Source of the DNA: Hydractinia symbiolongicarpus
Taxonomy: Eukaryota; Cnidaria; Hydrozoa; Anthoathecata; Hydractiniidae
Assembly (NCBI RefSeq): GCF_029227915.1
Contig: NC_079875.1
Location: 18,033,001-18,097,000, forward strand
Direction: 5' to 3'
Length of the DNA: 64,000 nucleotides
Shown here: positions 34,450 to 47,595 of the stretch, one piece after another
How positions within the stretch are numbered: position 1 is the stretch's first letter
Layout of the letters: each line of letters starts with the position of its first letter
Made by a program: the position numbers and the translations under genes
Notes under the pieces: model-generated
What the model was told of the DNA's origin: nothing
Seen by the model: the letters and a program-made list of their open reading frames with translations, nothing else
The model's database searches: none

Positions 34450-37395
34450 TAAATTTGTGCATCATAGAAATTTTTATATCTTGCTATAGCTATTGGCAAT
34501 TTTTTTATATTTAGAACAAACAGTCTAGATTAGACAATTTCTTAGAATATTCTAAACTTCTGACCCATTGCTTAAAGTATATATAGTCTTACAAAAAATG
34601 TTCTTAACTTTTTTGACAAATGCTATCCTCATTATTCTCAATATTTTCTTAACATGACTATGGCCGGAAAATATACAATGCCTTAATAAAATAAGGCTTG
34701 CTATAAGTTGCTAAAGCTTTTGGCAAATTCTTTTATATTTATTTAAAACAATCGAGGTTGGAAATATTTTAAGATATCTTTAACTGACCCTGACTATATT
34801 CTTACAAAAAAATATGTTCAGGCTGAAGACAATACATATTTTAACTTCACATTTAAGGGAAAGTTTAGCTGGAAGCGTGTAAACAACTTGAAAACGTTAT
34901 TCACCTAAATTCATTTCCCTACCAGATAATCTAAACAACACACCTGGTTTCTTTTGCTTTCTCAGTAGTAGCTAACGTTCTCTGGATAAAAGTCTAATCA
35001 GTTTTTTACTTCGATTACTAAACTTTGCTTTATCCCAAAGAAAACAAATTGAAAATGTATAGCTAGCAACAATTGTTTGATACATTTCTAATCAGTTCTC
35101 TTTTTGATGTTATATCATCGTACGCTTTTCTTCTTTATAACAAATATTTCTGGCAACAACATAAACATTTTTTTTATTCTCGCTCAACAACAACAGTCGC
35201 TCTACAACTACAAGTTTTGTTCTTTACATCTTAGATTTGAATTATCATTCGAATTTGACAGTTTTTTTTAAAAAAGAAAGCAACCTCGGTCCCAGAACAC
35301 AAAAATGATAGGAGAAACAAATAAGCTTTAATCTAACCTCATGATGAGTAAACATTGTTTGAAATAACCTTTTTCAGGATTACTTTAAAAAGAGACAACT
35401 TTCTTCGCTTCGGTTTTCATTTTTCAGTTGATTAACTTTGTTTCCGTGAGATACAACGCGCACATGGTAAACCGGGGGTAAAATTAAATTATTCTATCTA
35501 TAACGCACAGCGAGGCTTTTACAACAATAAAACAAATAAAAACATTTGAAAATAAAATAAAAATTAGCTTTAATAAAACAAGGAAAAAGAGTTTTATTTT
35601 TTAAAGAAATAAGAAAAGAAAATTAAATATTTACATAGTAACCCCCTGACTTGCGTTTTTTTTAACATGGTAAATTTTAGCGTAACGCCACATCGTAAGA
35701 AAGTGACCCGTGATTTGTGTGACATGGCCTCACCGTGCGCACACACACAAGGCGTATTAATATATAGATATGTAACTGAACAGAAGAGATACTGTACTTA
35801 AACTTGTCGATAAAACTGTGATCAACAATATTACACTTCTTCTCTCAGGCGCACTCATTCTACGTTTCTTGTTTGACTTTTCTACTCACAAATTAAAAAG
35901 TATCACTTCGAATTATCGTACGCAAATAATGTTGCATCCTGGGATGAGATTATGGGGGTGAAAATATGCTGATTTCATTCCACCTTGGAATGAGGTTACT
36001 CATGCCAGGGTGAAAATATGCTGATTTCATCAGCATATGTGTAAACACTTCTCGTTTCATCACCAGACGAGTTTCCTCCCAGGATGAGATTTCATCCTGC
36101 CTACGTGTAAACGTGGTCTTAGTCTGGCTAGTTATAGCGAAAAAGTTTAATATTCAAACTTGACCTATTTTACCAAGTATTAAGTAATAAATGCTTTTTT
36201 TTAATCCTAAATTCACTATAGGGTAGGTTAGCTACCCATAAGAACAACGTCAAGGCTGTTCTCTTTAGTAAACAAACCCATGGCCTTTTTGTAATAAGTA
36301 CCAAATTTTATGTGTGCACTCCTTGCGCAAGTGTAACCAAAGTGCTCCGTACGTAAATCCTAAAAATTGTGGCAATGGGTCACTCTTTACGAATGACACC
36401 ACGTAAGAAAGATACTGTGCTTTGCTATTTCCGTAACCTATACCAAGATTTTGTTGTGATATATATCAGAATTGTTTTTAATAAAAAAATTAAAACAGGA
36501 CACTGGTAAATTTTGCTCCAAAACTCATGCAACAAAATTTTTCTTGCCTTTGCCTAAAAAATTAGATTGTGGTTGTGGCTTGGATATATACTCCTTACTA
36601 AGCATCACTGGCCCTGCTTCTACAGCCTATGCCTGACAGCCACAATAAGAAAAATATTTTTCAGAAGTTTTTAGAGAGTTTCTAGTAGTGTCCTTACACA
36701 ACCATACCAGTTAAAGAAACTTGAGTGACTTCAACTCAAAGTTCAAAAAAATTCAATAAATACATTTTAAAATTAGATAGGCTGTTAAAACGTTTTTACA
36801 TTTTGCCTTCACCTACAGCCACCATCATGCAGCCAGAACAGGGTTTCCACTTTTTTTATATTTTTGGTTATGTGGAGAAAAAAAAATTAGTTTTTTAGAG
36901 ATTTAAAATTATTTAAAGTGTAACTTAAAGTCCCAAGAATTAATAATGTCAAAGGAATTACAAAAGGTTAAAAAAATTACATTGACAGGGAATTCAATAC
37001 GAAAACCTAATGTGTGCTGCCAATCACATGCATAATAAACACATATTTAAAATTTTAAATGTGCAATATTTGATTATAATGTAAGAGATTTGTTATTTTT
37101 CCCTCTAAAATTGAAATAAACTTTTGAAGACTATTTTTTACCTAAAAGAAAGGGCTTTGGAACATGTTGGAGTTTCACCACTATTGGTAAGAGGGTTACT
37201 ATTTGCCATAATAGAGCAGACACTCGATATGCATAAGATTTTTCAATTTAAGGCTCAAAACATGCTTGAAATAATTTTGTCTTGGTACACAAAGAGTAGG
37301 AGAAAAAAATAAATTTCAAACTTGAATGATAAGCCATTAAATTCAAGGCAAACAAAGAAAAAATTAATTCTAAACCTTAATCATGGAAATTTTTA
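34450..37395. other. Intron-like stretch with a diverged repeat
   Basis: No exon with good sites on either strand. The 35,930-36,120 segment carries internally repeated phrases (gtgaaaatatgctgatttcat twice, gggatgaga/ggatgagat several times), probably a MITE fragment. Confidence 0.45.
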
Positions 37396-37400
37396 CTCAC

Positions 37401-37428
37401 CACACGAACTTTGGGCCTCATGTGTAAT
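37401..37428 (-). CDS. 28-nt microexon
   Basis: Acceptor gtatttacatttag, donor gtgagt. In phase 0 to 1 it reads ITHEAQSSC, which fits the phase 0 end of the 37,588 exon and the phase 1 start of the 29,430 exon (G+CA=Ala). Confidence 0.6.
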
Positions 37429-37587
37429 CTAAATGTAAATACCCTAAATGTTAAATGTTTTTCATATAATTTAATAAAAATTCGGTTCTGACCGTTGCAA
37501 TTAATTAATTAATTTTCACATGCAATTCAGTGCTGATCAGGACAAATTCTCCAGGTAAGAGAAAAATTTATTAAAGTTTACACATAC

Positions 37588-37617
37588 CATTTCTTTAGGA
37601 TGTTGACTGCATTCATC
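37588..37617 (-). CDS. 30-nt microexon, phase 0-0
   Basis: Acceptor gtttcattttag, donor gtatgt. Reads DECSQHPKEM. The phase 1 frame has a stop. Confidence 0.6.
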
Positions 37618-38273
37618 CTAAAATGAAACAAGATGTATGATATACGTAAACAACCTCGCAAATAAAGTTTACAAAAGAGCTGTCTATCAGATTCTGATTT
37701 CTGTTACTATGTTAGATACAACATATTTTGCTATTCAGATAGGCAATAATATTTGTTACACACTATGCGGTTATTTTTTAAAATTGATTTGTGAGATCTT
37801 CTTGAACCACAAAATTCCTAGAAATTTCAATTTTCAATTGGTCAGTCTGGGGTAAACTGACTGACAGGAAGAAGAAAGACCACAAGCCCTACCTAAAGTT
37901 TGCGAAATTTAGGAAATTTAGTACACTCCACAAAAAAAGAATGGGTATATAAGAGAGTCACTCAGTGAGAAAAAGCAAAATAAAAAAAATAATATACGAG
38001 AAATCTTAATTGTTCGAAATATATTACCAGAACTGTCACAAACAACAAACTTCATTAAAAAGAATCCTGTGCACTTATGGCACGGAGACAAATAACAAAA
38101 ACGGAGTTGAAAAACTTACATTCTTTCGCTATGTTAGTGTGTCTACATTCACTTTTGTAAACTTTTGTAGGAACAGTTTTACCTTACCAGTTAGGTAAAA
38201 AATGCTTTTGAAAGCTTATCTTATCTTTTTAAGAAATAAAATTTATGACAGCAAAGAAAAAAAAAATAGTTAC

Positions 38274-38313
38274 CAAGATTATATCTGAACACACGACTAC
38301 CCCGGTTTCGGTG
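38274..38313 (-). CDS. 40-nt microexon, phase 2 to 0
   Basis: Acceptor tttgcctctctgag, donor gtaact. Reads (S)TETGVVVCSDIIL. Neighbouring phases agree on both sides. Confidence 0.6.
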
Positions 38314-38649
38314 CTCAGAGAGGCAAAAATGTCCATTCTTGTGGGACACATTTGCTTTTTAATACCAGCTCATAAACTTGTAACGTATTTTGACAAATAG
38401 TGTGAGCTTATATTGCATTGTTAAAAAGTGCTTAAAATAACTCTTTGGTAGATGAAATCATTGTGGAATTATGCGTTTTTATTATTTTTGAATTTGTATT
38501 TGTTTTGCATTTAACTTCAGCCTGATCTTAATTAAAATCAATTATAATTAAAATAGGGGTGAAATTTAGGACTACGCATTGGTAAATTTCATAAACAACT
38601 TTTTAAATGTATCACACAACAAAATAAATACTTAATCATGATCAATTAC

Positions 38650-38687
38650 CTTCTTTGTTGATTGTACTTGTACTGTGAAATCAATTT
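38650..38687 (-). CDS. 38-nt microexon, phase 0 to 2
   Basis: Acceptor acatactttag, donor gtaatt. Reads KLISQYKYNQQR, then AG+C=Ser at the next junction. Confidence 0.6.
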
Positions 38688-39615
38688 CTAAAGTATGTAT
38701 TGTACAAACAATTAATACAATGAAAGATGAATACCAAATTGAAAATTACATGCTAAACATCAAGCTGACATTTTTTTGAAATAGGAATACTTCAGCACTG
38801 TAAATCCTCTAATTTACAAGCACTGACAAATAAGCTATTTTACAACCATTACTTCAGTATAATGTACTTTTTACATCCCTAAGCTTCAACGAAAAACTGT
38901 GTTCAGTTTAAAATAACACATAGTGAAAAAAAACATTTTAGCATGCGCGTTCCTGCCAAAAAAAGGGGAAATATGCTGATAAAATACTGACCTAGATATC
39001 AAAAGGAAATGTACATCCCTTAACATGGTTAAAATAACTGATGACAGAAAGTGTAAAAATTGCTATTGCTCAAATATGGCAGAGCTTTTAAAAAAAATAA
39101 GACTTGTTAACCAACTTTTTAAACTCTGCATACTTAATTTCTTTTAAAAATTGAGAATGTATATGTGAAGACAACACTGTGCAGATAAAACACAATAAAA
39201 TATATGACACACAAATTCTTAACTACTATTCCCTGATACTTGTTTTCTGTTATTCAACCCCATGTTATTTCTTTTTTTCTCCTCACAAAATAAAAATAAA
39301 CATACAAAATGAAAGTAAAAATCATGCAGTAACCCTTTTTCGTGTTTACCCCCAGGGTGAGCTTGTTCGTTTTACACCTCTGGTTAAGTTCACTATGTAA
39401 CTCAAATGTTTTCCCCCCGGGATGAACTCTAAACCTTGGGCAAATTTTCACATGTAGCCATAACTGAACACAAATTATTCTGTCAAAAAATACCAGAGAA
39501 AACAGTCCGAACTTGCCAGGAGCTAAATTAGGCTAATTTTCGTAAGACTATTAGAACTTAACAATCTTAAGAAGAATTAATTATATTTACTTGTCCATCA
39601 AAAATGCCTATTTAC

Positions 39616-39637
39616 ATCCGCAGCAGTTTTATCCCCA
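39616..39637 (-). CDS. 22-nt microexon, phase 2 to 0
   Basis: Acceptor ggttttattttag, donor gtaaat. Reads GDKTAAD. It needs an upstream exon ending in phase 2, and no array II exon does, so one exon between about 39.7 and 40.9 kb is missing from this model. Confidence 0.45.
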
Positions 39638-40205
39638 CTAAAATAAAACCGTCTTATCGGTTCAAAAAAGTAAAAAGATTACAGCTTATCTTCATGAATC
39701 TCTTGAGCTGAACTTGACATAGCACAGAATATTTGATCAAATTTTTAAAAAGTTTAGAATTTCACTGTATAAAGATTCTGCTTCTGCCACATAAGCGTGG
39801 TACTTTCTTTGATATAAGATAATCATTTTTCCCAGATAATTGGTCACAATTTAGCCTTTCTAATTCAAGTTTTGGCACTTAACAATTGCGAAGGCGAAAG
39901 TTTTCATATTATTAGAATTTCATGATTTATCTAAATTGAATTTGTGAAAGTTCATCTCTTGTTTTCTTTCTTAATTTAACTGCTGTGAAGGGCAGCATGT
40001 GATCACAAAACAAAATATATTTTGTATTTTGTTTTATGATCACATGTAAATGTAAAGCAGGCAAAGACAATTGAAATTGAATAATTACAAATACATTCTG
40101 CATCCACCTTCCAAACCAATGCAATATTTAAAACTAAAAAGCCTTATGAGATGTGGTAGTTGAAATAAAACAGTTAAATCAAAAAGGAAGTGAATAAACT
40201 TAATG

Positions 40206-40247
40206 TTATTCCTATTTTCCGCTAAAATACTCCTATTATCCGCAAAA
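40206..40247 (-). pseudogene. Array II dead copy of the 39-nt exon
   Basis: Leftmost unit. The acceptor reads TTTTGCGG in place of TTTTAGCGG and the donor is TTAAGT, so both sites are lost. Confidence 0.6.
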
Positions 40248-40902
40248 TAACAAGAAGGAATAACGTCAAAAATAAGAATTAACTTCTCAGTACCAATCAC
40301 ATAAAAACATAGAGCTCTTCATAACCAAATTTTGTCTTAAAAAGACAGCCAAATCTTAACCTTGTGCTAAAGGCGCGCAAAATACTGACTGAGGATATAA
40401 GACGGACAAAAATTCCATGATACAGAAATGTGTATGATGGGTGAACACATAGATTTGCATTATGGGCTAACGCCTTAGTCACGAGCTGCATTATAAAGCT
40501 ATGAAACAGTTATGAAGGCTAAATCTACCCTATTTGATATAGTACTTGTTCTTATTGTCTTCATACAGTCAATATTGTTACCACTTTCTTGCAACTGCTA
40601 TTATCAAATAACATAAGCACAATTACCTGGGAAACCTTTACACACAAGTACAAAAATAGTTTTCTTTGACAAACATTCATGATTTTTAAAATTAAACCCT
40701 TCAAAATTTTCAGAAATGTTTTTCTGTCCCACTTAATACAATCTTGTGCAGCTAGGGTAATAAGTGGAGCAGTCACTTCACAAAGTTAAGAGCTCGTTCA
40801 GTCAAACCCCTTGCTGGCATAATTTGATTTTGCTTTATGTTGACTGGGGTGGAGTCTTCATTCTCAAAAAACAAGACTAAAAAAGAATATGAATAATCAA
40901 AC

Positions 40903-40917
40903 CTTCTTCCTGCCTCT
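40903..40917 (-). CDS. Array II 15-nt exon, copy 1
   Basis: Acceptor tattgtcttcag, weak donor gtttga, phase 1-1, reading (E)RQEE. It recurs at 42,268 and in all later units, but the weak donor makes use uncertain. Confidence 0.35.
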
Positions 40918-41569
40918 CTGAAGACAATACTAAAAAAAATAAAAAAAATAGTTAAACCCCCTTGCCGAGATAAACTGTGATTTGTGGTGCTGATGGCTAA
41001 ATTTACCTAAGCTATTAAAAAAAGGACGCAACGATGCACAGGCAAGGTTTTTTTTGCAAAGGACCACTGCTTTGTCATTGCGAAAAAACCATTTACCATG
41101 TGCCAAGTTGAGTGGTTGATTACAGCCATTAAGTTGTAGTGCTTGTGACAAGAGACTTCATTTTATACAGTGATAGGTACGCGGGTAAATGTAACAGGAG
41201 AACAAATCTTACACACTAGATCTTTGTTACAGGCAAAACGCTATAACTGCAGAATCAAAAGTGAACTGCACTCTGCAACTTGTTTTTTCACTGCTGCAGT
41301 TTGATGATGAGTGTTAAATAATGTACCAAACGAAGAAAACGCTAATGACAACTCTGGTGTGATATATTCAAGAATCTCTAGCACAACCTACTGAGTGAAC
41401 AGATTTAAAGTTGCTACCCCTTTCATTAGAAATACAGGCTTTTATTGTATTAAGAACCTTCCAAACCATCCACACACCTTCCAAAACAATGCCAGATTTA
41501 AAACTAAAAAGCCTTGTGATGTGGCAGTTGAAATAAAACAGTCAAATAAAAAAGGATAAATAAACTTAC

Positions 41570-41608
41570 CTTTTCTCCTATTTGCCGCTAAAATACTCCT
41601 ATTTTCCG
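41570..41608 (-). CDS. Array II 39-nt exon, copy a
   Basis: Acceptor cttgttattttag, donor gtaagt, phase 1-1. Reads (A)ENRSILAANRRK, the most diverged live copy. Confidence 0.6.
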
Positions 41609-42267
41609 CTAAAATAACAAGATGGAATAACGCCAAAAATAAGAATTAACTTATCAGCACCAATCACATAAAAACATAGAGCCCTTCATAACCAAATTTT
41701 GCCTTAAGATTACAGTCAAATATTAACCTTGTGCTTAAGACACGCAAAATACTGACTAAGGATATAAGACGAACAAAAATTCCATAATACAGAAATGTGT
41801 ATGAAGGGTGAACACATAGATTTGCATTATGGGCTAAAGTCTTAGTCACGAGCTGTATTATAAAGCTATGAAACAGTTATGAAGGCTAAATCTGCCCTAT
41901 GTGATATAATACTTGTTCTTATTGTCTTCATACAGTCAATTTTGTTACCACTTTCTTGCAACTGCTGTTATCAAAAAACAAAAGCGAAATACCTAGGAAA
42001 CCTTTACACACAAGTAAAAAATAGTTTTGTTTGACAAACATTCATGATTTTCCTAATTATACCCTTCAAAATTTTCAGAAATTTTTTTCTGTCCCACTTA
42101 ATACAATCTTGTGCGGCTAGGGTAATAAGTGGAGTAATCACTTCACAAAGATAAGAGCTTGTTCAGTCAAACCCCTTGCTGGCATAATTTGATCTCGCTT
42201 TATGTTGACTGGGGTGGAGTCTTCATTTTCAAAAAACAAGACTAAAAAAGAATAAGAATAATCAAAC

Positions 42268-42282
42268 CTCCTTCCTGCCTCT
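42268..42282 (-). CDS. Array II 15-nt exon, copy 2
   Basis: Reads (E)RQEG. Identical exon sequence also at 43,637, 44,623, 45,609, 46,595 and 47,581. Confidence 0.35.
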
Positions 42283-42937
42283 CTGAAGACAAAACTAAAA
42301 AAATAAAAAAAATAGTTAAACCCCCTTGCCGGGATAAACTGTGATTTGTGTTGCTGATGGCTAAAATTACCTAAGCTATTAAAAAAAGGACGCAAGGTTG
42401 CACAGGCAAGGATTTTTTTGCAAAGGACCACTGCTTTGTCATTGCGAAAAAACCATTTACCATGTGCCAAGTTGAATGGTTGATTACAGCCCTTAAGATG
42501 TGGTGCTTGTGACAAAAGACTTCATTTTATACAGTGATAGGTACGCGGGTAAGATGTAACAGGAGAACAAATCTTACACACTAGACCTTTGTTACAGGCA
42601 AAACGCTATAACTGCAGAATAAAAGTGAACTGCACTCTGCAACTTGTTTTTTCACTGCTGCAGTTCAATGATGAGTGTTAAATAATGTACCAAACGAAGA
42701 AAACGCTAATGACAACTCTGGTGTGATATATTCAAGAATCTCTAGCACAACCTACTGAGTGAACAGATTTAAAGTTGCTACCCCTTTCATTAGAAATACA
42801 GGCTTTTATTGCATTAAGAGCCTTCTAAACCTTCCACACACATTTCAAACAAATGCCAGATTTAGAATTAAAAAGCCTTATGGGATGTGGTAGTTGAAAT
42901 AAAACAGTTGAATATAAAAGGAAGTCAATAAACTTAC

Positions 42938-42976
42938 CTTTTCTCTTATTCACCGCTACAATACTCCTACTTTCCG
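42938..42976 (-). CDS. Array II 39-nt exon, copy b
   Basis: Same sites. Reads (A)ESRSIVAVNKRK. Confidence 0.6.
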
Positions 42977-43636
42977 CTAAAATAACAAGAAGGAATAACG
43001 TCAAAAATAAGAACTAACTTCTCAGCACCAATCACATAAAAACATAGAGCTCCCCATAAACAAATTTTGTCTTAAAATGACAGCCAAATCTCAACCTTGC
43101 GCTAAAGATGCGCAAAATGCTGACTGAGGATATAACACGAACAAAAATTCCATAATACAGAAATGTGTATGAAGGGTGAACACATAGATTTGCATTATGG
43201 GCTAACGCCTTAGTCACGAGCTGCATTATAAAGCTATGAAACAGTTATGAAGGCTAAATCTGCCCTATGTGATATAGTACTTGTTCTTATTGTCTTCATA
43301 CAGTCAATTTTGTTACCACTTTCTTGCAACTGCTGTTATCAAAACACAAAAGCGAAATACCTAGGAAACCTTTACACACAAGTACAAAAATAGTTTTGTT
43401 TGACAAACATTCATGATTTTCCAAATTATACCCATCAAAATTTTCAGAAATTTGTTTGTGTCCCACTTAATACAATCTTGTGCGGCTAGGGTAATAAGTG
43501 GAGTAGTCACTTCACAAAGATAAGAGCTTGTTCAGTCAAACCCCTTGCTGGCATAATTTGATCTCGCTTTATGTTGACTGGGGTGGAGTCTTCATTTTCA
43601 AAAAACAAGACTAAAAAAGAATAAGAATAATCAAAC

Positions 43637-43651
43637 CTCCTTCCTGCCTCT
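43637..43651 (-). CDS. Array II 15-nt exon, copy 3
   Basis: Acceptor ttttgtgttcag, donor gtttga. Confidence 0.35.
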
Positions 43652-43923
43652 CTGAACACAAAACTAAAAAAAATAAAAAATAGTTAAACCCCCTTGCTGA
43701 CATAAACTGTGATTTGTGGTGCTGACGGCTAAATTTACCTACTGAGTAAACAGATTGAAAGTGCTACCCTTTTCATTAGAAATACAGGCTTTTATTGCAT
43801 TAAGAGCCTTCTAAACCTTCCACACACCTTTCAAACCAATGCCAGATTTAGAATTAAAAAGCCTTATGGGATGTGGTAGTTAAAATAAAACAGTTTAATA
43901 TAAAAGGAAATCAATAAACTTAC

Positions 43924-43962
43924 CTTTTCTCTTATTCACCGCTACAATACTCCTACTTTCCG
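43924..43962 (-). CDS. Array II 39-nt exon, copy c
   Basis: Identical peptide to copy b. Confidence 0.6.
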
Positions 43963-44622
43963 CTAAAATAACAAGAAGGAATAACGTCAAAAATAAGAAT
44001 TAACTTCTCAGCACCAATCACATAAAAACATAGAGCTCCCCATAACCAAATTTTGTCTTAAAATGACAGCCAAATCTCAACCTTGCGCTAAAGATGCGCA
44101 AAATGCTGACTGAGGATATAACACGAACAAAAATTCCATAATACAGAAATGTGTATGATGGGTGAACACATAGATTTGCATTATGGGCTAACGCCTTAGT
44201 CAAGAGCTGCATTATAAAGCTATGAAACAGTTATGAGGGCTAAATCTGCCCTATGTGATATAGTACTTGTTCTTATTGTCTTCATACAGTCAATTTTGTT
44301 ACCACTTTCTTGCAACTGCTGTTATCAAAACACAAAAGCGAAATACCTAGGAAACCTTTACACACAAGTACAAAAATAGTTTTGTTTGACAAACATTCAT
44401 GATTTTCCAAATTATACCCATCAAAATTTTCAGAAATTTGTTTGTGTCCCACTTAATACAATCTTGTGCGGCTAGGGTAATAAGTGGAGTAGTCACTTCA
44501 CAAAGATAAGAGCTTGTTCAGTCAAACCCCTTGCTGGCATAATTTGATCTCGCTTTATGTTGACTGGGGAGGAGTCTTCATTTTCAAAAAACAAAACTAA
44601 AAAAGAATAAGAATAATCAAAC

Positions 44623-44637
44623 CTCCTTCCTGCCTCT
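44623..44637 (-). CDS. Array II 15-nt exon, copy 4
   Basis: As copy 3, 986 bp on. Confidence 0.35.
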
Positions 44638-44909
44638 CTGAACACAAAACTAAAAAAAATAAAAAATAGTTAAACCCCCTTGCTGACATAAACTGTGATT
44701 TGTGGTGCTGACGGCTAAATTTACCTACTGAGTAAACAGATTGAAAGTGCTACCCTTTTCATTAGAAATACAGGCTTTTATTGCATTAAGAGCCTTCTAA
44801 ACCTTCCACACACCTTTCAAACCAATGCCAGATTTAGAATTAAAAAGCCTTATGGGATGTGGTAGTTGAAATAAAACAGCTTAATATAAAAGGAAGTCAA
44901 TAAACTTAC

Positions 44910-44948
44910 CCCTTCTCTTATTCACCGCTACAATACTCCTACTTTCCG
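44910..44948 (-). CDS. Array II 39-nt exon, copy d
   Basis: Ends AGAAGGG in place of AGAAAAG, so the last residues are NKRR with the donor intact. Confidence 0.6.
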
Positions 44949-45608
44949 CTAAAATAACAAGAAGGAATAACGTCAAAAATAAGAACTAACTTCTCAGCAC
45001 CAATCACATAAAAACATAGAGCTCCCCATAACCAAATTTTGTCTTAAAATGACAGCCAAATCTCAACCTTGCGCTAAAGATGCGCAAAATGCTGACTGAG
45101 GACATAACACGAACAAAAATTCCATAATACAGAAATGTGTATGATGGGTGAACACATAGATTTGCATTATGGGCTAACGCCTTAGTCACGAGCTGCATTA
45201 TAAAGCTATGAAACAGTTATGAAGGCTAAATCTGCCCTATGTGATATAGTACTTGTTCTTATTGTCTTCATACAGTCAATTTTGTTACCACTTTCTTGCA
45301 ACTGCTGTTATCAAAACACAAAAGCGAAATACCTAGGAAACCTTTACACACAAGTACAAAAATAGTTTTGTTTGACAAACATTCATGATTTTCCAAATTA
45401 TACCCATCAAAATTTTCAGAAATTTGTTTGTGTCCCACTTAATACAATCTTGTGCGGCTAGGGTAATAAGTGGAGTAGTCACTTCACAAAGATAAGAGCT
45501 TGTTCAGTCAAACCCCTTGCTGGCATAATTTGATCTCGCTTTATGTTGACTGGGGTGGAGTCTTCATTTTCAAAAAACAAGACTAAAAAAGAATAAGAAT
45601 AATCAAAC

Positions 45609-45623
45609 CTCCTTCCTGCCTCT
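45609..45623 (-). CDS. Array II 15-nt exon, copy 5
   Basis: As copy 3. Confidence 0.35.
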
Positions 45624-45895
45624 CTGAACACAAAACTAAAAAAAATAAAAAATAGTTAAACCCCCTTGCTGACATAAACTGTGATTTGTGGTGCTGACGG
45701 CTAAATTTACCTACTGAGTGAACAGATTGAAAGTGCTACCCCTTTCATTAGAAATACAGGCTTTTATTGCATTAAGAGCCTTCTAAACCTTCCACACACC
45801 TTTCAAACCAATGCCAGATTTAGAATTAAAAAGCCTTATGGGATGTGGTAGTTGAAATAAAACAGTTTAATATAAAAGGAAGTCAATAAACTTAC

Positions 45896-45934
45896 CTTTT
45901 CTCTTATTCACCGCTACAATACTCCTACTTTCCG
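45896..45934 (-). CDS. Array II 39-nt exon, copy e
   Basis: Identical peptide to copy b. The upstream tract has ccttgttgttattttag. Confidence 0.6.
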
Positions 45935-46594
45935 CTAAAATAACAACAAGGAATAACGTCAAAAATAAGAATTAACTTCTCAGCACCAATCACATAAAAA
46001 CATAGAGCTACCCATAACCAAATTTTGTCTTAAAATGACAGCCAAATCTCAACCTTGCGCTAAAGATGCGCAAAATGCTGACTGAGGATATAACACGGAC
46101 GAAAATTCCATAATACAGAAATGTGTATGATGGGTGAACACATAGATTTGCATTATGGGCTAACGTCTTAGTCACGAGCTGTATTATAAAGCTATGAAAC
46201 AGTTATGAAGGCTAAATCTGCCCCATGTGATATAGTACTTGTTCTTATTGTCTTCATACAGTCAATTTTGTTACCACTTTCTTGCAACTGCTGTTATCAA
46301 AAAACAAAAGCGAAATACCTAGGAAACCTTTACACACAAGTACAAAAATAGTTTTGTTTGACAAACATTCATGATCTTCCAAATTATACCCTTCAAAATT
46401 TTCAGAAATTTTTTTCTGTCCCACTTAATACAATCTTGTGCGGCTAGGGTAATAAGTGGAGTAGTCACTTCACAAAGATAAGAGCTTGTTCAGTCAAACC
46501 CCTTGCTGGCATAATTTGATCTCGCTTTATGTTGACTGGGGTGGAGTCTTCATTTTCAAAAAACAAGACTAAAAAAGAATAAGAATAATCAAAC

Positions 46595-46609
46595 CTCCTT
46601 CCTGCCTCT
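46595..46609 (-). CDS. Array II 15-nt exon, copy 6
   Basis: As copy 3. Confidence 0.35.
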
Positions 46610-46881
46610 CTGAACACAAAACTAAAAAAAATAAAAAATAGTTAAACCCCCTTGCTGACATAAACTGTGATTTGTGGTGCTGACGGCTAAATTTACCTAC
46701 TGAGTAAACAGATTGAAAGTGCTACCCTTTTCATTAGAAATACAGGCTTTTATTGCATTAAGAGCCTTCTAAACCTTCCACACACCTTTCAAACCAATGC
46801 CAGATTTAGAATTAAAAAGCCTTATGGGATGTGGTAGTTGAAATAAAACAGTTTAATATAAAAGGAAATCAATAAACTTAC

Positions 46882-46920
46882 CTTTTCTCTTATTCACCGC
46901 TACAATACTCCTACTTTCCG
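46882..46920 (-). CDS. Array II 39-nt exon, copy f
   Basis: Identical peptide to copy b; the first live 39-nt exon met by the polymerase. Confidence 0.6.
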
Positions 46921-47580
46921 CTAAAATAACAAGAAGGAATAACGTCAAAAATAAGAACTAACTTCTCAGCACCAATCACATAAAAACATAGAGCTCCCCA
47001 TAAACAAATTTTGTCTTAAAATGACAGCCAAATCTCAACCTTGCGCTAAAGATGCGCAAAATGCTGACTGAGGATATAACACGAACAAAAATTCCATAAT
47101 ACAGAAATGTGTATGATGGGTGAACACATAGATTTGCATTATGGGCTAACGCCTTAGTCAAGAGCTGCATTATAAAGCTATGAAACAGTTATGAGGGCTA
47201 AATCTGCCCTATGTGATATAGTACTTGTTCTTATTGTCTTCATACAGTCAATTTTGTTACCACTTTCTTGCAACTGCTGTTATCAAAACACAAAAGCGAA
47301 ATACCTAGGAAACCTTTACACACAAGTACAAAAATAGTTTTGTTTGACAAACATTCATGATTTTCCAAATTATACCCATCAAAATTTTCAGAAATTTGTT
47401 TGTGTCCCACTTAATACAATCTTGTGCGGCTAGGGTAATAAGTGGAGTAGTCACTTCACAAAGATAAGAGCTCGTTCAGTCAAACCCCTTGCTGGCATAA
47501 TTTGATTTTGCTTTATGTTGACTGGGGTGGAGTCTTCATTTTTAAAAAACAAGACTAAAAAAGAATAAGAATAATCAAAC

Positions 47581-47595
47581 CTCCTTCCTGCCTCT
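47581..47595 (-). CDS. Array II 15-nt exon, copy 7
   Basis: First copy in transcription order. Confidence 0.35.

Noticed and set aside
34898-34960. Possible exon between ttattcacctaaa and ctaaacaac
   Set aside because: Weak acceptor and no frame compatible with neighbours; two of three frames have stops.
41210-41250. Exon between cttacacac and a ctgcag acceptor in array II
   Set aside because: Only the acceptor is good; the frames close within a few codons.
43032-47170. 64-residue ORFs repeated in each array II unit
   Set aside because: They lie in the intronic part of the repeat unit, have no homology I know, and are alike because the units are recent duplicates.
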